Shown one piece after another: positions 6,219 through 11,654 of a stretch of DNA of 11,654 nt. Below the pieces are notes generated by a model. The model made no database searches. It was not told the DNA's origin and saw nothing but the letters and a program-made list of their open reading frames with translations. The DNA comes from an uncultured Lachnospiraceae bacterium (lineage in GTDB: Bacteria > Bacillota > Clostridia > Lachnospirales > Lachnospiraceae): positions 1-11,654 of the forward strand of contig CAKRTZ010000059.1 of assembly GCA_934402515.1 (NCBI GenBank). Direction: 5' to 3'. The position numbers were made by a program, and so were the translations under genes. The first letter of the stretch is position 1. Every line of letters starts with the position of its first letter.

Positions 6219-8822
6219 ATGACAGCAAAGCTTATACGTTCGGAGAGAGCACAGACAAAAAAAGCCGGACACCTTTCCGGAGAAAATCTTTGGAAAAACG
6301 GACCCTTATGGTTAGCCTTTTTACTGCCGGTTTTTATTATGGTAGTAATTTTTATGATTCGAGGGGTGTATCCCTTTGGAGACCGTACCTTCCTGCGCAC
6401 GGATCTGTATAATCAGTACGCTCCTTTTTTCTCAGAGCTGTGGAGAAAGCTGCGAAACGGGGACAGCCTGGCATATTCCTGGAATATTGGTATGGGTTCC
6501 AACTTTTGGGCACTGTATGCCTACTATCTGGCAAGCCCTTTTAATTTCCTGGTAATGTTTGTGCCCCAGACCCATATCATTGAGTTTATGACCGCTCTTA
6601 TTGTAATTAAGATCGGATTGAGCGGGTTTACCTTTGCCTGGTATTTAAACCGGCATTTTGGAGAAAAAGAGGGATATCCCTCCTACGGAGTCACTTGTTT
6701 CGGCGTGTTGTATGCGCTGTCCGGTTATATGGCAGCCTATAGCTGGAATATTATGTGGCTGGATTGCCTGATTCTGATTCCGCTGATTATCTGGGGATTG
6801 GAGCTGCTGGTCAAAGAGGGCAGATGTGCTATTTATTGCATTTGCCTGGGGCTTTCCATTTTATCCAACTATTACCTGTCCATTATGATCTGTATCTTTG
6901 TGGTGATTTATTTCATCATGCTGATTGTCAACAGTTCCCCGGAAGATCAGATGGCGGGAAAAAAGCTGGTGATGACCTTTGGAAGATTCGCCCTGTATTC
7001 CCTTCTGGCCGGTGGGTTCGCCGGAGCGATTCTTCTGCCGGAATTCCATGCGCTTCAGATGACAAAATTTTCTGAGGTTTCCTGGCCGTCTGCCATGAAG
7101 GCTTATTTTTCCACCATTGATGTGCTGAGCCGGCATTTTATCAACGTAGATGTGGAGATCGGATTGGATCACTGGCCGAATCTGTACTGTGGCGTGGGGA
7201 TTTTATTTTTGTTTCCCCTGTACATTATGAACGATGAGATTTCCTGGAAGGAAAAAACCATCAAGCTTTCCGTGGCGGTGGTCATGCTGATCAGCTATTC
7301 CAACAATATTCTGGATATGATCTGGCATGGTTTCCATTTCCCGGATTCCCTGCCTGCACGCCAGTCCTTCCTGTATATTTTCCTGCTGCTTACCATGGGG
7401 TATGAGGCGTTGTACCGGATCCGCAGCAACAGTAACCGGGAAGTGGCAGTCAGCTTCTGGGGGGCGATTGCCGTTGTTATTCTCTGTGAAAAGCTGGTCA
7501 CGGAGGATTTTATCAATTATGACAGCTTTCTTCTGACAGGACTGTTTCTGGTGCTTTATGCCTGGATGTGCTATCTGTATCGCAAGAAACCCCAGTGGAA
7601 ACGGTTTGTGGTGATTGTCACGGTGGGAATAGTAGCGCTTGAGGCCGCGGTCAATATGGAGGACACCAGCGTGGCAACCACCAGCAGGACTTCTTATCTG
7701 TCAGACTGGAATGGTACAGAAAAGCTGCTGGCAGATCTGGAAAAAGAAGATACGGATTTTTACCGGATGGAAAAAGTATCCCGCCGCACCAAAAATGACG
7801 GTAGCTGGCTGGGATATCACGGAGCATCTCTTTTTTCTTCCGCCAATAACAGCTATGTGGCTAACTTTTATAAAGAAGTAGGTATGCTGGGAAGTAAGAA
7901 TTCCTATGCCTTCAGCGGAGCCACTCCTCTGATGTCTGCGATTCTGTCGGTGAAATATACGCTGTCGGATGAAGAACTGGAGGAGCCGCTCCGCACTCTG
8001 GTGGCACAGCAGGGAGATGTCTATTTATATAAGAACAAGTATGTGCTTCCCCTGGGCTTTATGCTTCCGGAGACCATGGAGGAGCAGTGGGATTATGATG
8101 CGGGCTCACCTATTTCCTGCCAAAACCGTCTGGCTGCAGAACTAATTGGTGCAGACTATGGCGATAACCGGCTGTTAAATGCCATGGACTGTGAGGTAAC
8201 GGCCAATACCGCCAGCTTTACGGTGGAGCAGGACGGCTATTATTATTTCTATATGGGAGATACGAGTGCTGAGGATATCACAGTCTCCATCCAGGGGAAC
8301 AACACGGATGGGGTGGTCCTGTCCAGGGAGCATAAGTATTCCCAGACAAACCGGGAGTACCTGATTGAAACCGGCTACGTGAAAGCGGGGAGCCATGTTA
8401 CTTTAACGGCAGAAGAAGTGGAAAGTATCACTCCCACACTTTACCGTCTGGATGAGGAAGTGCTGGAAAAAGCTTTTCAGGCTCTGGATGAACAGCCCAT
8501 GACGGTGGAGAATTACGACAGTACGCATATCAACGGCCATATCGATGTGAAAAGGGCAGGAAAACTGGTGCTTTCTGTGCCGGAGGAAGATGGCTGGACC
8601 GTATGGGTAGATGGTGTGGAGACAGAGGCAACTTATTTTGCCGATGCTTTTATCTGCCTGGATTTGTCCCGGGGAGAGCATAGCATATCCCTGTCCTACC
8701 GCCCCTATGGAATCTATACAGGAACATGGATCACCCTGTGCAGTCTCCTTGCATTTCTGGCGATTATGTGCTATAAGCATAGAGACAAGGTGGCGGAATT
8801 GACAGGAAGAAAGAAGAAATAA
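6219..8822 (+). CDS. YfhO family membrane protein, probable GT-C-type glycosyltransferase
   Basis: This 867-residue protein has a short basic N-terminus, many membrane segments between about residues 28 and 475, an extracellular domain of roughly 350 residues (~481-830), and one last membrane segment (~836-854) followed by a Lys/Arg-rich tail, the standard YfhO plan. D62 in LRTDLYNQYAPFF sits in the first outer loop, where GT-C enzymes keep a catalytic acidic residue; LAYSWNIGMGSNFW (83-96 region) is also typical. YfhO proteins of Bacillus and Listeria (GtlB) add sugars from undecaprenyl-phosphate carriers to lipoteichoic acid. Its position just after an LtaS-like gene supports a similar role here. 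The ATG at 6219 has GAGGAG 11 bases upstream. No CsbB-type GT2 or GtcA flippase gene, which usually supply the lipid-linked sugar, is nearby. The family call is strong; the sugar and acceptor are unknown. Confidence 0.88.
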   Translation: MTAKLIRSERAQTKKAGHLSGENLWKNGPLWLAFLLPVFIMVVIFMIRGVYPFGDRTFLRTDLYNQYAPFFSELWRKLRNGDSLAYSWNIGMGSNFWALYAYYLASPFNFLVMFVPQTHIIEFMTALIVIKIGLSGFTFAWYLNRHFGEKEGYPSYGVTCFGVLYALSGYMAAYSWNIMWLDCLILIPLIIWGLELLVKEGRCAIYCICLGLSILSNYYLSIMICIFVVIYFIMLIVNSSPEDQMAGKKLVMTFGRFALYSLLAGGFAGAILLPEFHALQMTKFSEVSWPSAMKAYFSTIDVLSRHFINVDVEIGLDHWPNLYCGVGILFLFPLYIMNDEISWKEKTIKLSVAVVMLISYSNNILDMIWHGFHFPDSLPARQSFLYIFLLLTMGYEALYRIRSNSNREVAVSFWGAIAVVILCEKLVTEDFINYDSFLLTGLFLVLYAWMCYLYRKKPQWKRFVVIVTVGIVALEAAVNMEDTSVATTSRTSYLSDWNGTEKLLADLEKEDTDFYRMEKVSRRTKNDGSWLGYHGASLFSSANNSYVANFYKEVGMLGSKNSYAFSGATPLMSAILSVKYTLSDEELEEPLRTLVAQQGDVYLYKNKYVLPLGFMLPETMEEQWDYDAGSPISCQNRLAAELIGADYGDNRLLNAMDCEVTANTASFTVEQDGYYYFYMGDTSAEDITVSIQGNNTDGVVLSREHKYSQTNREYLIETGYVKAGSHVTLTAEEVESITPTLYRLDEEVLEKAFQALDEQPMTVENYDSTHINGHIDVKRAGKLVLSVPEEDGWTVWVDGVETEATYFADAFICLDLSRGEHSISLSYRPYGIYTGTWITLCSLLAFLAIMCYKHRDKVAELTGRKKK

Positions 8823-8843
8823 ATTTTTAAAGGAAAGAAGAGT

Positions 8844-9641
8844 ATGCAGAAGATTGCTTTTTTTGATATTGACGGAACCTTAACCTCAGAACTGGACGGC
8901 TCCATCCCGGACAGTGCGGTGCTGGCAGTACGCCGTGCCCGTGGAAATGGTCATTTAATGTTTATTAATACAGGGCGTTGTTTCCAGAACGTGGAGGAAC
9001 GTTTCCGATCCATTGGATTTGACGGCTTTGTGACAGGCTGCGGTACAAACATCTATTACCAGGGAAAAGAATTGTTCCATAAGGGACAGACCCATGAGGT
9101 TACAATGGAAATTGCAAAAATTGCCAGAGAGTTAGATGTGGATGTGGCATTTGAATCCAGGGAGGAAGTAGTATTTGACAGAAGCCGTGATCTGCTCTCT
9201 CCTGATGCAAGAAGTCTGTACTATTCCTTTTGTGATAGACACTATGATATGTCCCATGAAGTAACCGCAGAGGACTTTACCTGTGACAAGTTTGTGGCAT
9301 GGTTCCGGGATGACAATCAGATGGAGAAATTCAGGGAAGTCAGCGACAAATATTTTGACTGTATTGACCGTGGAGTGCTTTTCCGGGAGTTTGTGCCCAG
9401 AGGCTATTCCAAGGCAACCGGCATCCGGTTTTTGTTAGAACATTTCCATCTGCCCCTGGAGCAGGCCTATGCCTTCGGTGACAGCAATAACGATCTGGCC
9501 ATGTTAAGCTTTGTGCCCCACAGTGTGGTAATGGGAAATGCAGAAGATCCCCATCTTTTGCAGATCGCGGACTATGTCACAGACAAGGCCAGTGAGGACG
9601 GTATTGCCAAGGCACTGGAAAAACTGGGCTTCCTGGATTAA
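8844..9641 (+). CDS. Cof-type HAD-IIB family phosphatase
   Basis: The 265-residue protein is a complete cytosolic haloacid-dehalogenase phosphatase of the Cof/IIB group. Motif I is FFDIDGT with nucleophile D8 and acid/base D10, motif II is INTGR with T43, motif III is K190, and motif IV is GDSNNDLAML with D213 and D217 binding Mg2+. The region between about 85 and 185 is the C2 cap that selects the substrate. Family members dephosphorylate sugar phosphates, FMN or pyridoxal phosphate, and no specific substrate can be assigned. An AAAGGAAAG ribosome binding site precedes the ATG, and the gene starts 21 bp after the yfhO-like stop, so it is very probably the last gene of the operon. Its stop shares the TTAA at 9638-9641 with the convergent methyltransferase gene. 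Confidence 0.92.
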   Translation: MQKIAFFDIDGTLTSELDGSIPDSAVLAVRRARGNGHLMFINTGRCFQNVEERFRSIGFDGFVTGCGTNIYYQGKELFHKGQTHEVTMEIAKIARELDVDVAFESREEVVFDRSRDLLSPDARSLYYSFCDRHYDMSHEVTAEDFTCDKFVAWFRDDNQMEKFREVSDKYFDCIDRGVLFREFVPRGYSKATGIRFLLEHFHLPLEQAYAFGDSNNDLAMLSFVPHSVVMGNAEDPHLLQIADYVTDKASEDGIAKALEKLGFLD

Positions 9642-10831
9642 ATTCTTTCATCATCCCGCAGCAATCGATATAAGGTGGGCTCCACCTGAAATTCCTTCAG
9701 GGCAGAGTCAATTTCCCGACGGCATCGTTCCATAGTGGATCTGGGTGTCGTCGGTCTTTTTATGGCGCGGATCAGGATGTTTTTCGGGGTGTGGGCCAGA
9801 TCGATGAATTCCAGTACCTGTGTCTTATAGCCGCAAAGCTCTAATAAATCTGCCCGCAGGGCATCGGTGAGCAGTGCGGAAACCCGCTCCTGGATAATGC
9901 CATAGTGGCTGATCAGGGATAAATTTTCCGGTTTCATGGTACGGTTAATCTCATGCTGGCAGCAAGGCACGGAAAAAATCATTTTGGCATTCCAGCAGAT
10001 GGCATTGTAAAGGGCAAAGTCCGTGGCGGTATCGCAGGCGTGCAGAGTGATTACCATGTCCACCGGAAAGTCACACTGATACCCATTGATATCTCCCAGT
10101 TCAAAATGAAGATTTTCGTAGCCGTACTTTCGGGCGGCTTTATTACAATTCTGAATGACCTCCTCTTTCAGATCCAGTCCCAGCATTTCCACAGGAATAT
10201 GCCGGATCTCCGTAAAATAATAATACAGAATAAAAGTGAGATAGGATTTCCCGCAGCCGAAGTCAATGATATTCAGATGCTCCGGGTTCAGTTCCCGTAC
10301 TGTATCGTCAATGATTTCCACAAAACGATTGATCTGTTTAAATTTATCGTACATGCTCCGCACGACCTTGCCCTCGGAGGTGAAAATGCCCATATCTACC
10401 AAAGGAGGAATGACGGTACCCTCCGGAAGCAGATAGTTTTTCCTGCGGTTATGGGAAAGAGCATCCGTTGCCATATCGCTTTGACCGGAGACTTTGTCAG
10501 CTGCCATCTTTTTATTTGCTGCAGTCATTTTTTTCTTATAGGTCACATTTCCTTTTTTGGAACGCAGGATGATATGCTCGGCCTGGGAGGAAAATCCGTT
10601 GCACTGGCCAAAGCCGGATTCCATCAGTCGCAGACAGCTCTGTGCAATTTCTTCAAATGCCACATTTTCATGAAATACCTGCTTATCGGTATACTTTTCA
10701 ACCTGATAATAGTCTTTTTTGCGCATCAGCACGATCTTGTGATAGGTGCTGTCTTTTCCTGGTTTGCTTAAAATCAATTTTGTCGGTTCATCTGCAAAAA
10801 CAAGGGTCAGAGCCTGTTCCAGTGTCTGCAT
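9638..10831 (-). CDS. SAM-dependent methyltransferase, Methyltransf_32 (METTL25-like) type
   Basis: This 397-residue soluble protein has a class I methyltransferase domain in its second half: the SAM-binding loop is IIDFGCGKSYLTF (188-200), the acidic end of strand 2 is LGLD (217-220), then GDIN (247-250), LHACDTATD (263-271), VPCCQHE (288-294) and FIDLAHTPKN (342-351). The LHAC-D-ATD and PCCQHE signatures match the Methyltransf_32 family, which includes eukaryotic METTL25 and GSTCD. Residues 1-125 match nothing I recognise, while HNRRKNYLLPEG to YDKFKQINRF (127-170) is a segment I associate with Firmicutes members. The substrate is unknown; RNA is plausible but not shown. A strong AGGAGG (10838-10843 on the minus strand) supports the start. 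It converges on the HAD gene with a 4-bp overlap and diverges from the aldo-keto reductase gene. Confidence 0.85.
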   Translation of the reverse strand: MQTLEQALTLVFADEPTKLILSKPGKDSTYHKIVLMRKKDYYQVEKYTDKQVFHENVAFEEIAQSCLRLMESGFGQCNGFSSQAEHIILRSKKGNVTYKKKMTAANKKMAADKVSGQSDMATDALSHNRRKNYLLPEGTVIPPLVDMGIFTSEGKVVRSMYDKFKQINRFVEIIDDTVRELNPEHLNIIDFGCGKSYLTFILYYYFTEIRHIPVEMLGLDLKEEVIQNCNKAARKYGYENLHFELGDINGYQCDFPVDMVITLHACDTATDFALYNAICWNAKMIFSVPCCQHEINRTMKPENLSLISHYGIIQERVSALLTDALRADLLELCGYKTQVLEFIDLAHTPKNILIRAIKRPTTPRSTMERCRREIDSALKEFQVEPTLYRLLRDDERI

Positions 10832-10871
10832 GGGAATCCTCCTGCCATATGGTCTTTATCGGTATTCTCAA

Positions 10872-10880
10872 ATTGTACCA
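10872..10880 (-). promoter_or_regulatory. Candidate extended -10 for the methyltransferase gene
   Basis: On the minus strand TGGTACAAT (10872-10880) forms an extended -10, 40 bases before the ATG at 10831. A matching -35 is poor (GTGATT at 17-base spacing), as is common with extended -10 promoters. Confidence 0.45.
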
Positions 10881-10900
10881 TAAAACAGCATGTAAATCAC

Positions 10901-10929
10901 TTTTCTTTTCTATCCGGAACTGGTAAAAT
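10901..10929 (+). promoter_or_regulatory. Candidate promoter of the aldo-keto reductase gene
   Basis: TGGTAAAAT (10921-10929) is an extended -10 on the plus strand; TTTTCT (10901-10906) is a weak -35 at 17 bases. The start codon is 44 bases beyond the -10. The two divergent promoters share a 142-bp intergenic region, and their -10 elements are about 45 bp apart. Confidence 0.45.
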
Positions 10930-10973
10930 TGTTTTATAAAAACGATTCGATTCAGAAAGGTGGATGAAAGATT

Positions 10974-11654
10974 ATGTATCAGGCATCTGAAAAACGTTAT
11001 GACACAATGGAATATCATCGCTGTGGAAACAGCGGCTTAAAATTACCTGCCGTATCCCTTGGCTTATGGCACAACTTCGGTTCCACATCCCCCATCGACA
11101 ATATGAAGGACATGCTGTTTACTGCTTTTGATTGTGGAATTACCCACTTTGATCTGGCAAATAACTATGGTCCGGTTCCCGGGGCAGCAGAGGAAAATTT
11201 CGGACATATTATGAAGTCCGATCTGCATGTGTACCGTGATGAGTTGGTGATCTCCACAAAAGCCGGTTACGATATGTGGCCGGGACCTTATGGGGATTTT
11301 GGTTCCCGCAAGTATTTGATTTCCAGTCTGGACCAGAGCTTAAAACGGATGGGACTGGATTATGTGGATATTTTTTATCATCACAGACCGGATCCGGAGA
11401 CTCCGTTGGAGGAGACTTGTCTGGCACTGGATCAGATTGTCCGCAGCGGAAAAGCCTTGTATGTAGGGATTTCCAATTACAGCAAAGTGCAGACAGAAGC
11501 GGCAATGAAGATCTTTAAAGAACTGAAAACTCCGTTTATCATCAACCAGAGAAGCTACTCCATGTTTGACCGTAATATCGAGGAGGATGGATTAAAGGGA
11601 TTTGCAGCTGCAAACGGATGCGGAATCATTGCATTCTGCCCTCTGTCCCAGGGA
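10974..11654 (+). CDS. Aldo/keto reductase, L-glyceraldehyde 3-phosphate reductase (YghZ/Gpr) type, 3' end outside window
   Basis: The ATG at 10974 follows AAAGGTGG by ten bases and opens a frame that runs for 227 codons to the window edge, so the C-terminal third is missing. The sequence closely follows E. coli YghZ (AKR14): MEYHRCGNSGLKLPAVSLGL, WHNFG, ITHFDLANNYGP-PG-AEENFG, ELVISTKAGYDMWPGPYG, GSRKYL-SLDQSLKRMGLDYVDIFY, and SGKALYVGISNYS. The aldo-keto reductase tetrad is complete: D60, Y65, K96 and H137. YghZ reduces L-glyceraldehyde 3-phosphate and detoxifies methylglyoxal with NADPH, so this enzyme probably handles small reactive aldehydes; potassium-channel beta-subunit-like relatives are less similar. 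The NADPH-binding residues near the C-terminus cannot be checked. It is transcribed alone, divergently from the methyltransferase gene. Confidence 0.9.
   Translation, partial: MYQASEKRYDTMEYHRCGNSGLKLPAVSLGLWHNFGSTSPIDNMKDMLFTAFDCGITHFDLANNYGPVPGAAEENFGHIMKSDLHVYRDELVISTKAGYDMWPGPYGDFGSRKYLISSLDQSLKRMGLDYVDIFYHHRPDPETPLEETCLALDQIVRSGKALYVGISNYSKVQTEAAMKIFKELKTPFIINQRSYSMFDRNIEEDGLKGFAAANGCGIIAFCPLSQG

Noticed and set aside
10535..10544. CTTATAGGTC, identical to an array half-site at 1033-1042
   Set aside because: It lies in the methyltransferase coding region (codons for V-T-Y-K), is single and has no partner at the array spacing, so it is probably chance.
9953..10771. 272-codon open frame on the plus strand
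   Set aside because: It is antisense to the well-supported methyltransferase gene, has no ribosome binding site, and its translation shows no domain.

Overview
The window looks like chromosomal DNA from an anaerobic, gut-type member of the Lachnospiraceae (Clostridia, Firmicutes). I infer this from AAGG/AGGAGG ribosome binding sites, TTGACA/TATAAT-type promoters, tight gene packing, and the gene set (LarC, MATE, a lipoteichoic-acid-synthase-like enzyme, YfhO, Cof-type HAD, a YghZ-type aldo-keto reductase). I cannot name the genus. No tRNA, rRNA, transposase or phage gene is visible.

Layout. (1) 1-626, minus strand: 5' part of a gene for a protein with two SH3-like domains and no signal peptide, probably a cytoplasmic NlpC/P60 (YkfC-type) murein-peptide endopeptidase whose catalytic domain lies outside the window. 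Its promoter carries a perfect 6-6-6 inverted repeat between -35 and -10. (2) 627-1224: a 598-bp divergent intergenic region. About 728-1085 is filled with alternating inverted copies of a 9-11 bp motif (consensus GRACCYATAAG) at nearly constant spacing; this is the least explained sequence in the window. (3) 1225-2487, plus strand: larC, nickel insertion into the nickel-pincer nucleotide cofactor. (4) 2471-2779, minus strand: a small unknown protein overlapping the 3' end of larC. (5) 2918-9641, plus strand: a probable four-gene operon of MATE exporter, LTA-synthase-family enzyme, YfhO-family membrane protein and Cof-type HAD phosphatase, starting from a good promoter with an inverted repeat over its -35. 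(6) 9638-10831, minus strand: a methyltransferase (METTL25-like, Methyltransf_32 type) convergent with the operon; the two stop codons share the palindrome TTAA. (7) 10974 to the window end, plus strand: a YghZ/Gpr-type aldo-keto reductase, cut by the window edge and divergent from the methyltransferase.

The operon is the functional core. An LtaS-like enzyme that polymerises or transfers phosphoglycerol-type groups outside the membrane sits next to a YfhO protein, a family linked to lipoteichoic acid glycosylation in Bacillus and Listeria. This suggests synthesis and decoration of a surface polymer. The roles of the MATE protein and the HAD phosphatase in that process are guesses from position only. 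The other genes (LarC, methyltransferase, aldo-keto reductase) look like ordinary housekeeping genes.
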